A DNA stretch of 64,000 nucleotides from Monodelphis domestica (GCF_027887165.1 NC_077232.1:1989662-2053661), one strand, 5' to 3'. Shown: positions 23,110 to 35,730, numbered from the stretch's first letter. A program made the numbers and translations. The notes: generated by a model from the letters alone, not told the origin.

Positions 23110-23350
23110 CTAGATTATTGAGGCAATTAGGTGGTACCACAGTTCATAGGGTGTTGGTTAACCTGGAATCAGGAAGATCTGTGTTCAGATCCTGATTCCA
23201 ACATGTATTAACTATGTGATTTTGGGATATACACTTAAACCTATTTGCCTGTTTTGCAAATGTAAAACAGGAATAATAACATTTATCTTGCGGGGATTAT
23301 ACTAAGAATCAAAGGAAATTTAAATATGTGAACATTCATTAAATACTATG
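23110..23350 (+). repeat. Marsupial tRNA-derived SINE, diverged
   Basis: GAGGCAATTAGGTGGTACCA start, GGAATCAGGAAGATCTG, TATGTGATTTTGG and TGTAAAACAGGAATAATA follow the common marsupial tRNA-head/CORE-like SINE layout. Confidence 0.65.
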
Positions 23351-23359
23351 TAAATAATT

Positions 23360-24370
23360 AAAAAATTTTTTTACTTTGAGTTTCAAATTATCCTCCTTTC
23401 CTAATCCTTCCCCATCCCTTGAGAAGAAAAGTAGTATGAGATGTTTGAAGTCGTGCCAAATATATGTCTATATTAGGCACATTGCAAAAGAAAAGATGGA
23501 CAAACAAAAAAAAAACAAAGAAAGAAAGAAAGATAAGTATGCTTCTATTTGCACTCAACATCAGTTTCTTCTTTGGAAGAGAATAGCAGTTTTTTTTAAA
23601 TCATAGATCCTTTTGAATTGTCTTAGATCACTGTTTTAATCAGAATAACTAAGTCTTTCCCAGTTGATCATCATTACAACATTGCTATTACTGGATACAA
23701 TATTCTCTTGGTTCTGTTTATTTCAATTCAATGAGTTCATATAAGTCTCCCTTGATTTTTCAGAAACCAGCCATTGTTATTATTACACAATAATATTCAA
23801 TCTTAATTATATATCACAACTTGTTCAGCCATTCTGCAGTTGCTGAGTATCCTTAATTTCCTATTCTTGCCACCACAAAAAGAGTTGCTATACATATTTT
23901 TGTGAAAGTAATTTTCCCCTCTTTAATTTGATCTCCTTGGGATACACACCTCGTAGTGATATTGCAGAGTTAAAGGGATGCAGAGTTCTAGATTATTTTA
24001 CATACTGGTTGGACAGGGCATCTATGTCCACATTTGTCCATGGCTTTCTACCATTTGTTATTTTCTTTTTCTGTTATGTTAGCTATTCTTCTAGAGGTGA
24101 GGTGACCAGCTCTGAGTTATTTTAATTTTGCATTTCTCTAATCAAGAGTGATTTCAAGCAGTTTTATGTGACTATTGATACCTCTGATTTGTTCTGAAAC
24201 TGCCCATTCATATCTTTTTCTCATTTACCGATTGATGAATGACCTGCATTTTTATAAATTTGGCTTAGTTCTCTGTATTTGAGAAATGAGAAACGTACCA
24301 AAGAAACTTGTTCTAAAAGTTTACCCAAGTTCACCGTTTTTCTTCTAACTTTGGATGTGATTAGTTTTGT
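23360..24370 (-). mobile_element. L1 LINE 3' fragment
   Basis: On the minus strand it contains the L1 ORF2 C-terminus and 3'UTR blocks. Recognisable pieces: GTTCAGCCATTCTGCAGTTG, TTGGGATACACACC and CATTTACCGATTGATGAATG. No open frame. Confidence 0.7.
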
Positions 24371-24384
24371 TTGTTCAAAAGTTA

Positions 24385-24525
24385 AAAAAAAAAAACAACA
24401 GATTCTGCCTTAGAATCAATATTAAGTATTGGTTTCAAGGTAGAAGAGGGATAAGGGCTAGACAGTTGGGATTAAATAACTTGCCCATGGTCACCCAGCC
24501 AGAAGGTGTTTGAGACAAGATACTT
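24385..24525 (-). repeat. Marsupial SINE fragment
   Basis: On the plus strand: TGCCTTAGAATCAATATTAA, GTATTGGTTTCAAGG, then GCTAGACAGTTGGG and TTGCCCATGGTCACCCAGCC. This is the reversed 3' half of the SINE seen at 3953. Confidence 0.65.
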
Positions 24526-24529
24526 TTCA

Positions 24530-25010
24530 TCATTCATTTCTATTCCCATTCAGAAATCATTAGATACTGAAATGATTGTTGTTTTATGAATTTAATGGAA
24601 TACCATTTGTGTGGTTTAAAAACAAACCCCAATAACCTGAAAGTGGTGGTTTGGGAGAAACATGGGGAAACCTGCATGAACTGAGACAAAGTAAAGCAAA
24701 AAGGAAAGGAACATGTTGTACTAAAACAATTAAGAAAATCTAAAAAATGGAAAGACTTCAGAATTCCTATCAACACAACGATCAGCCGTGATCCTGGAGG
24801 ACTGATGACGAGGTATGCTTAGTGCCTCCATATTATGTAAGATAATTTCCTTTAACCTTCTTTTCTCTCCTCTTAGTATATTCCCCTTCCTCTCTTTAAG
24901 GGGGGTTTGAGGAGATGGGGGTAAAGTCAAAGAAGTTTCTGCAGCTGCATCACGATGGGCTCTTTTTTCTTGAGTACTAAAAGGAGTCCCCAATATTTAG
25001 TTTTCTTTTT
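24530..25010 (+). mobile_element. Old L1 3' UTR-like fragment
   Basis: TTTAATGGAATACCATTTGT, ACTGAGACAAAGTAAAGCAA and GATCCTGGAGGACTGATGAC resemble the 3' end of old marsupial L1s. No coding sequence remains. Confidence 0.45.
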
Positions 25011-25289
25011 AGTTGATCCATAACAGTCAGAGAGAGAGAGAGCGAGCTTTGCTTTGAGTCCTTTAGTGGTCTCTGCTGACTAAGTATGCCAATGTCCTCC
25101 CCACTCTCTCTTGCTAATTCTCTAGCTCATTGAGAATGGAAAGCATGTCTCCTTTACTTTTCTCTTTTCTCAATATGGAGAAATACCTCCACTCTATCAT
25201 GCCCACCAGCCATTAAAAGAACACCAGTTGTCAATAAAGAGAAGCTAAAGCAAAGGAAAATAAACAACCAAAAAACCCAAAGCCAAACC

Positions 25290-25445
25290 GCAGTCCTTTC
25301 TATATTCCCTCAGTAGAATATGAGCTACTTTATGTGAGGGACAGAGTCATTGTGTACTTATTCTTAGTACCAAGTCTGGTTCTGAACATTATTCTGGGTT
25401 CAGTATCTCAAAACAATAAGTATTGAATAAATATTTATTACAATT
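25290..25445 (+). mobile_element. L2 LINE 3' end relic
   Basis: TATGAGCTACTTTATGTGAG, GACAGAGTCATTG, AGTACCAAGTCTGG and TATTGAATAAATATTTATTA follow the L2 3' terminus. Confidence 0.55.
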
Positions 25446-25928
25446 TGCCACTGGAAAAAGGGTTTATTACATTTGCTTTCTTCCTTTCCAGAAGTGAATG
25501 ACTGGGTCATTCCATATTGTGAATACTGTTGGACTTAGTCTGTATGATGGTTGGTAGTGCCATTTTTTTCTTTCTGTTTTATTCTTTAAGACAAAAGATA
25601 GACTGGAGGAATGATACTGAACAATAAAAAAGTATAAACATGAATTTATTGATTGAAAAACTAAAATATATATGAACTAATGTGATTAATGAACAAATGA
25701 ATAGGATAAACAAATTCGTTAGACAATAAGGTAAATTAAGAAATAAATGTCTTGAATTGAATTAAATGGTTAACCCCATGATTAGATCAGTCCAGTCCTT
25801 CTTGTCCTCACCGAGCAGCTTGAGGTGGTGAAAAGGGCTTGGGTACTTAATTCTTTCTGCCTCCTTGATCCCTTTAGAATTGTTTCATGACTTCTGAGAG
25901 TCCAGATTCCTGCATCTGATCACTAAGG

Positions 25929-26450
25929 TTAGTAGTAGTCTCTCGGAAGCCGAAATGACGATCAAAGACACTTGTGCGTGAAGGAGATTTAAGTGGAAAA
26001 GTCGATGCACAGAGACAGTCCCACTCTCGGCATTGGAAGCCTGGGTCCAGTGGCACGAAAAGTCGTTACACCTGGAGACTTCCTCAGCTGCATTGGATGG
26101 CCGTGTTGTCCTTTGTGCTCCAACACGCCCTGAGCACTCCACAGTGCTTTGCTGCGTCGTCCTCTCAGCCGTTGAACCTTCTTATTGGTTTCTTCCGCCT
26201 GTTCCCCCAAAGCAGTCTTCACATGCTGGGTGAGCAAAGCCCTGGTTCACCAGGGGTTGACGTCGACCCGATGGCTACCCTCACAAGGTTTAGCCGTTGC
26301 CCGGGGTGTGGCTGCTGCCACATGCTAGCAGCTACTGGGAGCCACAAGTGAGATCTGGGTGTCAGGTGAGGGTCAGAGGCTGGAGAGCTGCCCTAGGAGG
26401 GCACGACAAGCCCTCCATACCAGAGGTACTACTCCTCCCTGAGCACCCCA
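25929..26450 (-). repeat. RTE-mobilised SINE (RTESINE type)
   Basis: Read on the minus strand it begins GGGGTGCTCAGGGAGGAGTA and ends in CCGAGAGACTACTACTAA. The last ~40 bp (GATCGTCATTTCGGCTTCCG) match the 3' end of the RTE at 17196, which is how such SINEs borrow RTE machinery. GC-rich and only lightly diverged, so relatively young. Small open frames inside are not genes. Confidence 0.82.
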
Positions 26451-26984
26451 TACACCCCAAAGGGTTGGATTAATAAGGACATTTTGCTCTTTTCTTCCAT
26501 TAATTTCCTTCTAGGGAAGAGAAAACAATATTCCTAAAGGGATCTCTCTGGGGTGACTCATCTGGAGATACTCTTCTGATTGTGGGTTTGCCTGCAGGAC
26601 ACTGATGAGACTTGGGGAGACAACAAATCTTATCAAAATTTGGACAATCCTGTTTATTTCCTGTGGCACATCACTGGCCAGTCAGACTCCAGGTATTGTC
26701 AAGTGAGGTCCCCTCAGGGTATTTATTGCAACATCTCCCCTGACTCTATTCATCTTTCCTTCTTCCTATGATGCCTTGTGACCTGCCCAGCCCCAACCTT
26801 TCTGGTCACTTAAGCTAATGTTCTCTGTTCCTAAACAACATGAGACCAGCTCTTCCATATACAGACATATTTAAGGCATCATGATTTCCCCCTGAGCTCC
26901 AGCTTTGTCTAATACCTTTGCTTAGAAAAGGAGCTAGAGCCAACCTAAGGAAACCTTTCTTTCCTGCATCATAGGAACCTTGAT

Positions 26985-27165
26985 TTAGAGCTGGAAAGGA
27001 CCCAAGAAGCAATCAAATCTAATACATTGGTTTTACTGATGAGGTAAATGAGGAATGAGGGATATAAAGTTATTTGTCCACTTTCATGCAGCTAATAAAT
27101 GGCTGAGATCTGAATTCTTCCTAGTTATAATTTCAGCATCTTTACAGTAAATCATATTGTCTCTC
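26985..27165 (+). repeat. MIR/CORE-SINE relic
   Basis: TGATGAGGTAAATGAGG, TTATTTGTCCACTTTCATGC, AGCTAATAAATGGCTGAGAT and TCTGAATTCTTCC follow the MIR core in order. Confidence 0.6.
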
Positions 27166-27169
27166 ATAA

Positions 27170-28200
27170 TGGAAGAGTGGGGTTATTGTTAATTATTCTC
27201 CTCATTCCCTTTTTCTGTTTCATTTGCTTCCCTTCCCTTCCTTACCCCTTTCTTTATAATGATTTCAAGTCCATTTGTGATTTTGGATTTTAGTAATAAC
27301 TTATTCATTTAATTTCATTCCTAAAATATTTTCATCAACGTAGTGGGCTTTTGTACCTTATCTTTCTTTCTGAATCTATCCCTTCCATTTCCCTAATCAG
27401 CAAGAGAACCATAGTAAATGAAACAGGATAAAGCAAATTCAGCAAAACTACTCAACATGGGCTTATAGTAAAGAAGACTCATCATCCTGAGTTCATGTCT
27501 GGCCTCAGGCACTGACTGAAAATGGTTAAATAACAACAACTGTGTGAAGGAAATTGCTGCAGTGATTTTTATCATGAGGATGGATTGGAAGTTTTGGGCC
27601 ACCTGTAGTCAGCCAGAAAAGGCAGCAATAGAAAGGGAGCACAAGGGGTGTCACCTGGACTGCCTCCTTAGGTGGCCCAGGCAAAAAAGAAAAAACACAG
27701 TTGGTTCCTGAAGCATGACATGTGAGAATCAGTGGGTAGAGAAAAAGTTTGATAAACTGAGGCAGGACTGAATTTTGGTCTCTTATCTTCCATGTTTGGT
27801 GCTAGCTAGAGGGCCCACATGGTAGCTACAGAATAGCAAGAAAATTGAGAAGTAAGGAAAGTAATCTCTCTCTCTTTTATCCTTTTCTCCTACTCCTTTC
27901 TTATTGAACAAAATCATTAAATTTATGGCCAGTCTCATACTTTTCCCCCTTACACAACAATTTCCAATCTCAGAAAAGAGGAGAGGAAAGTTCATTTCCT
28001 CATTTATTTTCTGGAAACAATTTTCTTGCCCATTGAAAAAAATGTAGTATAAATTTCTTATTTTTTTATTTTGTTTTTCTCTTTTTATATTTTTGATATA
28101 AATGCACATATTGTTTTCTTCATGTACCTCACTTAATTGGAGATGTGTTTATGTTTTCTCCTGTTTTTCTGACTTCAGTAAATAAATATTTATTAGGTGC
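27170..28200. other. No gene recognised
   Basis: AT-rich. 27425-27540 has weak SINE-like wording (TGAGTTCATGTCTGGCCTCA). A T/C-rich stretch lies at 27860-28110. Nothing else named. Confidence 0.35.
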
Positions 28201-28206
28201 CTACTA

Positions 28207-28470
28207 TAGCCTTTGGGCATCTAGGGCTGCAGTGAAGAGTCCTAGGCATGGAACTAAGAAGACATCATCATGAGTTCAAATCCATCTTTAGACACTTCCT
28301 TACTGTGTGACCATGGGCAAGTCACTTAACCATCTGTCTCAGTTCCTCAACTGTAAAATGAACCAGAAAAGAAAATGGCAAACCATTCTAGTACCTTTAC
28401 CATGGAAACCACAAATAGGGTCTCAAAGAGTCAAGACTGAAAAATGACTGATCTGAAATGTGTCATGTGT
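28207..28470 (+). repeat. Marsupial tRNA-derived SINE
   Basis: TGAGTTCAAATCCATC (B box), TGTGTGACCATGGGCAAGTC, GTCTCAGTTCCTCAACTGTA, AAAATGGCAAACCATTC and CAAAGAGTCAAGACTGAAAA make up the classic marsupial SINE. Confidence 0.8.
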
Positions 28471-28553
28471 TTTGTTTAAATTCCATGTAATCAAGATTTT
28501 TTTTGTATATTTTGTCATCAGTTCTATCTCTTACTTAAGATTCCTTTCTCTTA

Positions 28554-29816
28554 GGAAACTATAAGAAAATTAGGCGAACACAGAATAGTACACGCCAGAC
28601 CTTTGGGAAGGGAAAGACTTCAAAACCAAGCAAGACTTGGAAAGAGTTACAAAATGCAAAATAAATAATCTGGAATACATCAAATTAAAAAGTTTTTGTA
28701 CAAACAAAACCAATGTAACTAAAATCAGAAGGGAAGCAACAAATTGGGAAACAATCTTCACAAAAACCTCTGATAAAGGTCTAATTATTCAAATTTACAA
28801 AGAGCTAAATCAATTGTACAAAAGATCAAGCCATTCTCCAATTGATAAATGGGCAAGGGACATGGATAGGCAGTTTTCAGATAAAGAAATCAAAACTATT
28901 AATAAGCACATGAAAAAATGCTCTAAATCTCTTATAATCAGAGAAATGCAAATCAAAAGAACTCTGAGGTATCACCTCACACCTAGCAGATTGGCTAACA
29001 TGACAGCAAAGGAAAGTGATGGATGCTGGAGGGGATGTGGCAAAGTAGGGACATTAATTCATTGCTGGAGGAGTTGTGAATTGATCCAACCATTCTGGAG
29101 GGCAATTTGGAACTATGCCCAAAGGGCGATAAAAGACTGTCTGCCCTTTGATCCAGCCATAGCACTGCTGGGTCTGTACCCCAAAGAGATAATAAGGAAA
29201 AGACTTGTACAAGAATATTCATAGCTGCGCTCTCTGTGGTGGCCAAAAATTGGAAAACGAGGGGATGCCCATCAATTGGGGAATGGCTGAACAAATTGTG
29301 GTGTCTGTTGGTGATGGAATACTATTGTGCTCAAAGGAATAATGAACTGGAGGAATTCCACGGAGACTGGAACAACCTCCAGGAAGTGATGCAGAGCGAA
29401 AGGAGCAGAACCAGGAAAACATTGTACACAGAGACTGATACATTGTGGTACAATCGAAGGTGATGGACTTCTCCATTAATGTCAATGCAATGTCCCTGAA
29501 CAATCTGCAGGCATCTAAAAAATACTATCCACAAGCAGAGGATAAACTGTGGGAGTAAAAACAACGAGGAAAAGCAACTGCCTGACTACAGGGTTGGAGG
29601 TGATAAGACTGAGGAGAGACTCTAAATGAACACTCTAATGCAAATACTAACAACATGGAAATGGGTTAGAAACAGGAACACATGTGATAACCAGTGGAAT
29701 CGTGTGTCGGCTATGGGAGAGGGAAGGGTGGTGGGAGGGGGGGGAAGGAAAAGAAAATGATCTTTGTTTCCAGTGAATAATGTTTGGAAATGACCAAATA
29801 AAATAATGTTAAAAAA
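28554..29816 (+). mobile_element. L1 LINE, 5'-truncated, fairly young
   Basis: ORF2 C-terminus is open for 195 codons (28637-29224) with the usual SHSPIDKWARDMDRQFSDKE and LIHCWRSCELIQPFWRAIWN blocks, followed by the L1 3'UTR and CCAAATAAAATAATG near the end. Flanked by a 16-bp target duplication (28537-28552 and 29817-29832, one mismatch). A typical 5'-truncated insertion. Confidence 0.9.
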
Positions 29817-29854
29817 AAGATTCCCTTCTCTTTAATAAGTACTACTGAATCATT

Positions 29855-30375
29855 ATTATTCATCCTTCATTTCAAAGAGGACCAATAACATCACAGAGTG
29901 GATTTAAGTGAAACACAAAGTCTTCTCTTTAACTCTATCACAATGTCATAGGAAGTAAACTCAGAGGGGAAAAACTATCAGTGAGATAGTCTAGAAAAGG
30001 TGTCTTAAAGAAAGAAGGACTTGAGGTGAATCTTGAAGGAAGCATAGGAAGCCAGAGGGCAGAGGTTAGGAGGGAGAATTCTAGACAAGGGGAGCATAGT
30101 GAAAAAGTCTATGGGAGATAGAGTGTCATGTACGAGGAAGAGTGAGTTGATCAGACTAGCTAATAGGAAGAAGTTGGGTTAAGAAGGGCTTTAGAAGTCA
30201 GGAGATTTCGGGGAGTCAATAAGCCATCACTGAAGTTTATTGAATGAGGAGCAAGGGGAAGATGTGATATGATCATACCTGTGCTTTAGGAAGCTCGCTT
30301 TGGCATGTGAATGGAGGATGGATTATAAGAAGACCAACCAGAAGGCTATTACAATAATTGAAATGTGACTATAAA
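29855..30375 (+). repeat. Ancient interspersed repeats
   Basis: 29857-29950 resembles a common marsupial SINE (TTCATTTCAAAGAGGACCAA). 30005-30370 (GATATGATCATACCTGTGCT, TTTAGGAAGCTCGC, AGGAGCAAGGGGAAG) is an old repeat that also occurs at 56580-56770 and 57660-58120. I do not know its name with confidence. Confidence 0.45.
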
Positions 30376-30387
30376 TGTATTATATCT

Positions 30388-31610
30388 AGGAGCAGAATCA
30401 AGACAGCAGAGAAGGTACAGAGAGGCACTTGATTTCTACCAGATTACTCTCCAAAAAAATGATGACAATACCACAAAATGAATTCTCGAGCAGCATAGCC
30501 CACAAAAATATTGTGAAGCAATTTTTTAACCCCAAACAACTTATATGGCTAGCACAAAAGATATATTACAACAGAAGCAGCACACTGTGGGAAGCCTTGC
30601 CACAGCAATACACCTTGAGGGCAAATGAATGAGAAGGAAAGGTCTTGAGCCCTCAGACACAGATGATAAAGGGGATAAGACAACTGCTTAGAATGAGATT
30701 ATGTGAGTCTCTTTTCTGCCTCTGAGTGCAAGACTCTTGACCCATTGCCCATATGCATAAGTCCAGCATTGTGGTTCTCAAGGTGGGGTGGAGTACTGGC
30801 ACTTACAAGCACTTGTGGCCACAGAGGTTCAGGGGACTCTGGTCAAAGTTCTAAGGCAAAAAAAGTACTTGTGGTTATTCACAGACCAGAGAAAAAGTCA
30901 AGAAAGTATTAAACACACCTCTCCTTACATCATACCACTTTGGAAGATCTGAAAGCAATTCAATCCCTAGAGCTAGCTCTAAAGGAAGCTGTACAAAGAA
31001 CCCAAAACATGTAATGGTGCTCCTTTCACCACAATTAGAGAGCCCAACTTTTAACAGTTTTGTTGTTGGAAAATGAGGAAACAACCAAAAAATAACTCAG
31101 TGTAGGAAATAATTTTTGGTGTCAGAGAAGACCACAACACTAACTCAGTAGAAAGAAAAAATATTGCTGCATCCAAAGCCTCCAGGAAAAAAAATATGAA
31201 CTGCTGTCAAGCCCTAAAAGAATTAATGGAAGCACTCAAAAAGAATTTTAAAAATCAAATAAGAGATATAGAAGAAAAAATTGGAAAAAAGAAATGAGAA
31301 TAATAAAGGAAAATCCTGAGAAAAAAGAGTCAAAATTTGGTAAATGAGGCACAAAAAACTGAAGAAATTAATATCTTAAAAAAAACAAAACAGAATAGGT
31401 CAATTGGTAAGAAGCACAAAAATCTAAAGAAGAGAACTTCTTAAAAAGCAGAATTGGACAAATGGAAAAACATATGCAACAATGCACTGAAGAGAACTTC
31501 ATAAAAAGCAAAATTGGAATATGAAAAAAGAAATATGAAAATTCACAGAGGAAAAAATTATTTCAAAAATAAAATTGGCCAAATGGAAAAGTAAGTACAA
31601 AAGCTCACTC
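30388..31610 (+). mobile_element. L1 LINE 5' region and ORF1 start (outer element of a nest)
   Basis: Starts AGGAGCAGAATCAAGACAGC, the usual L1 5' start, then 5'UTR and A-rich ORF1 coiled-coil sequence (repeated GGCCAAATGGAAAA-type units). It is interrupted at 31611 and continues at about 33609. Confidence 0.7.
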
Positions 31611-31627
31611 AAGAAAATCATGCTCTT

Positions 31628-33439
31628 GGAGGCGGAGTCAAGATGGTGGCCTAGAAGCAGCAGAAGTTCAGACCTCCCAATACTCTTCCTTACCGATCAC
31701 AAACCCTCCTGCTGGACTCAATTCAAAAAGTGCGCCCCCCCAAAAGCCAGAATCCAAGAACACTCGGGTTTAAGGGGAAGGCAGAAGGAAGTTCCGAGGA
31801 CCTCTCTCTCCCACCTAGAGTGCTAAGCCTCCAGCGGCAGCAAGAACCTCTGGGCTGGCAAAGGAGTTGGTCTGGAGGGTGTACCTTGCGGGCAGGGCTG
31901 TTCCAAGATCAGAGCATCAAACACAGGCAGCAGGGAAGGAACTAGAGAGGGAGCATAGAGTGGGCAGCCTGGTCAGAGTGTGGTGGAGACCCTCCATATT
32001 GCTCCAGTCTTCCAGGTAGTTTTGGCCTCAGAGCACACCCAGCCCAACCCAACTGAACTTAATCCTATCAAAAATCTTCAGAGGTCAGGGAAGCCCAAGC
32101 TCCAACATCCCTCCCCCACAGACTTCTGGACTTTAATACAATCAAAAGCCTCCAGAGGACAGGGAAGTTCAAACTACAACACCCATCCCCCACAGACTGC
32201 ATGGAGAGATCTCCTGACAAAGTTCCAAGAGGGGAGATTGACAGAAAGCCCTAAAACCAAAAAAAAAAAAAATGAGAGGAGCAAGAGCACAGACAAATAC
32301 GGGGAGCAAAGAAGGGTTAAATATGAGCAAACAACAGAAAAAGAAGAAAGAAATTACAATAGACAGCTTCTGTACAGGCAACTAACTAAGAACAACAGAG
32401 GAGAAGGAAAGCAATAAAACAGAAATCCCAGCCAATTGCATACAGGCTTTAGAAGAACTCAAAATGCAATTCAAAACACAATTAAAAGAGGCTGAAGACA
32501 ATTGGAAAAAGAATTTAAAAACTAAGATAAGCATCTGGAAACAGAAAATAGTTTCTTGAAAACCAAAATCAACCAGTTTGAAAATGAGGCAAAGGAGATG
32601 AAAGATGAGGCAAAGAAGATGAAATATGAGGCAAAGGAGATGAGAGATGAGGTAAAGAGAATAAAAGATGACCTCCAAAGAAAATCAGACCAGAAGAAGA
32701 AGGATGACCAAAAATCCAGGGATGAAATCTAGTCTTTAAGAACCAGAATACAACAACTAGAATTAAGTGACCTCACAAGGCAGCAGGACACTATAAAACA
32801 AAACCAAAAGAATGAAAAAAATTGAGGAAAATATGAAGCATCTCATTCACAAAACAGAGGATTTAGAAAATTGTTCAAGGAGAGACAATTTAAGAATCAT
32901 TGGTCTACCAGAATACCATGACAAAAGAAAAAACCTGGACATAATACTACAGGAAATTATCCAAGAAAACTGCCCTGATATTCTAGAACAAGAGGGATAA
33001 GTGGAGATTGAAAGAATCCACAGATCACCTCCTGTACCTAATCCCCAACTGACAACACTCAGTAATGTTATAGCCAAATTCAAGAACTACCAGACCAAAG
33101 AAAAGATATAAGCTACCAAGAAGAAGTCATTCAGATAACATGGAATCACAGTGAGGATAATGCAGGATCTGACTGCATCCATACTGAAGGACCGAAAGGC
33201 ATGGAATATGATATTCCAGAAAGCAAGGGAACTAGGTCTACAACCAAGAATCAACTACTCAGCAAAATTGACTATATTCTTACAGGGGAAAGTATGGTTA
33301 TTCAACAAAATAGAAGAATTCCAAAATTTGTAAAGAAAAGACCAGACCTGAACAGAAAATTCGATGCCCAAGCACAGAACTCAAGAGAATCATCAAAAGG
33401 TAATTAAAAAAGAGGGAAAAAAGAAAAACAAAACAAAAC
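31628..33439 (+). mobile_element. ORF1-only half-L1 insertion
   Basis: Begins GGAGGCGGAGTCAAGATGGT, a complete L1 5' end, and proceeds through 5'UTR and ORF1: coiled-coil part 32440-32800, then RRDNLRIIGLPEYHD and further C-terminal blocks to about 33404. It ends in an A-rich tail right after the ORF1 stop, with no ORF2. A 17-bp target duplication flanks it (31611-31627 and 33440-33456, one mismatch), so the short form is a real insertion and not a later deletion. ORF1 is broken by several stops and is not functional. The layout equals HAL1 elements of other mammals. Confidence 0.8.
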
Positions 33440-33456
33440 AAGAAAATCATACTCTT

Positions 33457-33608
33457 GATAATATGGCCCAGAACAAATTGATTATCATATCATAGCAGGG
33501 GCAGTGAAAGAAGAAAGGTAGAAAGTTTGGATATTATAATTTTGGAAAATATATATTGAAAGTTATTATTACATGTAATTGGGAAAATAAAATATCTTTT
33601 AATGAAAA
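33457..33608 (+). mobile_element. Half-L1 3' tail fragment
   Basis: TTATTACATGTAATTGGGAA followed by AATAAAAT is the 3' terminus also seen at 44760-44815. It is inserted in the outer L1 ORF1: AAGAAAATCAT before, GAAAATCAT after. The half-L1 at 31628 later inserted near its start. Confidence 0.55.
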
Positions 33609-34087
33609 AACAAATGAAAATCATTCATTAAAATTAGAATTAGGCAAGTGGAAAGTAATGGCTCCATGAGATATCAAGAAACAATCAAAGAAAGTCAAAA
33701 GAATGAAAAAAATGTAGAAAATATGAAATATCTTTTAGGAAAAATAATTGACCTGGAAAATAATTCCGGGAGAGAAAATTTAAGAATTATTGGACTATCT
33801 GAAAGCCATGATCAACAAAAGAGCTTAGATATCATCTTCAAGAAGTTATAAAGGAAAACTGTCCTGATATTCTAGAACCAGATGCTAAAATAGAAATTGA
33901 AAGAATCCACCAATCACCTCCTGAAAAGGATAATTCCCCGGAATATTATAGCCAAAATCCAGAACTCCTATGTCAAGGAGAAAATATTTCAAGCAACCCA
34001 AAAGAAACAATTCAAATATTATATAGTCATAGTCAGGATGACACAAAATTTAGACTCTTTTACATTAGAGGATCAGAGAACTTAGAA
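33609..34087 (+). mobile_element. L1 ORF1, continuation of outer element
   Basis: ORF1 block GRENLRIIGLSESHDQQ is open for 67 codons from 33648, then IERIHQSPP-like and later ORF1 pieces in broken frames. Confidence 0.7.
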
Positions 34088-34589
34088 CAGTGATGGCAAA
34101 CTTTTTAGAGATGGAATGCTGGGCCCCACTCCCACCCCAACCCCTAGACTAAATTCGGTGCCAATTCCCTCCCCAGCGATTGTATACCATGCCCCTTCCC
34201 CCCACCAGGTGTGCCCACCCTGCCCTCCTCACCTCACCTACCCCACACAGGGTAGGAAGAAAGCACTCCCATTGGACTGCTGAGAAGAGTCAGGTAAAGT
34301 GAGGAATGTCCTCAGCAAGTGTAGAGAGTAGGAGGAGAGTTGCCTGAGTGCTCCTCTCCCTTCCTGCTCTGTTACTTATGAGCCACCCACTTTACCCCCT
34401 GTGTGTTCCCATTGAGTTGCTGGGCAGAGGGGTGGATGATATGAAAAAATGTCATCAGGTGCAGTGGAGAGGGGGAAGAGAGTAGCTTTGCCCAAGTCCA
34501 TATGCCTTTCTAGTAATGAATGGGGGGTGGCTGCATAGAATGCTCTGTGTGCCATCTTTGGTACCTGTGCCATAGGTTGACCATCACTG
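34088..34589. mobile_element. hAT-like non-autonomous DNA transposon, copy 2
   Basis: CAGTGATGGCAAAC left end, GTTGACCATCACTG right end; 8-bp duplication ACTTAGAA (34080-34087) and ACCTAGAA (34590-34597). Interrupts L1 ORF1. Confidence 0.85.
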
Positions 34590-35070
34590 ACCTAGAATTT
34601 GACATTCCAGAGGGCAAAGGATTTAGGACTTCAACTAAGAGTCACTTACCAAGCAAAACTGAGCAAAACCTTCAGGATTAAAAATAACTTTTCATGAAAC
34701 AGAGGACTTTCAAGCATTCCTCATGAAAAGACCAGAGCTGAATAAAAAATTTGACTCTTAAATACAAGGCTCAAGAGAAGCATGAAAAGATAAACAAGGA
34801 AGAGAAATCAGAAGACATTCAATAAGGTGAAACTGTTTGTACAACTACATGGGAAGATGATTATAACTCCTAAGATTCTTATTCTTTAGGCTAAGAACAT
34901 TATTATTATTAAGGAGTATTCATAGACAGAGGGCAAGGGTGTGAGTTAAATATGGGGGGGTGATGTGCATAAGAAAAATAAAATTAAGGCATGAGAAAGA
35001 AGAATGTGCTGGAAGAAAGGGGTGGGGTAAAACAGAATGTGGTAAATTATCTCATATAAAAGTGGCATGA
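34590..35070 (+). mobile_element. L1 ORF1 end and inter-ORF region
   Basis: Continues the outer L1: ORF1 C-terminus (TTTGACTCTTAAATACAAGG region), then CATGGGAAGATGATTATAAC and the G-rich inter-ORF stretch. Confidence 0.65.
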
Positions 35071-35730
35071 CATACCACTGCTGGGTTTATATCCCAAAGA
35101 CATCATAAGGGAAAAGACTTGTACCAAAATATTTATAGCCACACTCTCTGTGGTGGCCCAAAATTGGAAAATGAGGGGATGCTCTTCAATTGGGGAATGG
35201 CTGAACAAATTGTGGTATCTGTTGATGATGGAATATTCTTGTGCTTAAAGGAACAATGGACTGGAGGAATTCCATGGGAACTGGAACAACCTCCAAGAAT
35301 GGATGCAGAGCGAAAGGAGTAGAACCAGGAGAACATTGTACACAGAGACTGACACACTGTGGTAAAATCAAATGTAATGGACTTCTCTACTAGCAGCAAT
35401 GCAATGATCCAGGACAATTCTGAGGGTCATATGAGAAAGAACACTATCCACATTCAGAGGAAGAACTGTGGGAGTAGAAACACAGAAGAAAAACAACTGC
35501 TTGATCACATGGATTGATAGGGATATGATTGGGGATGCAGATTCTAAATGATCACCCTAGTACAAATATCAATAATGTGGAAATAAGTCTTGATCAATGA
35601 CACATATAAAACCCAGTGGAATTGCGTGTTGGCTACAGGAGGGGGAGAGGAGAGAAAAAGAACATGAATCTTGTACCATGGAAAAATTTTTGAACTTAAT
35701 TAATTAAATAAAATTTTCCAAATTAAAAAA
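35071..35730 (+). mobile_element. L1 LINE 3' end, 5'-truncated insertion
   Basis: ORF2 C-terminal sequence (CAATTGGGGAATGGCTGAAC) and a 3'UTR ending ATAAAATTTTCCAAATT plus poly(A). A 13-bp duplication flanks it (35058-35070 and 35731-35743; one mismatch). Confidence 0.82.

Noticed and set aside
26033-26351. Several open frames of 66-125 codons near 26 kb as small genes
   Set aside because: They fall in a GC-rich, lightly diverged RTE-type SINE, which is non-coding.
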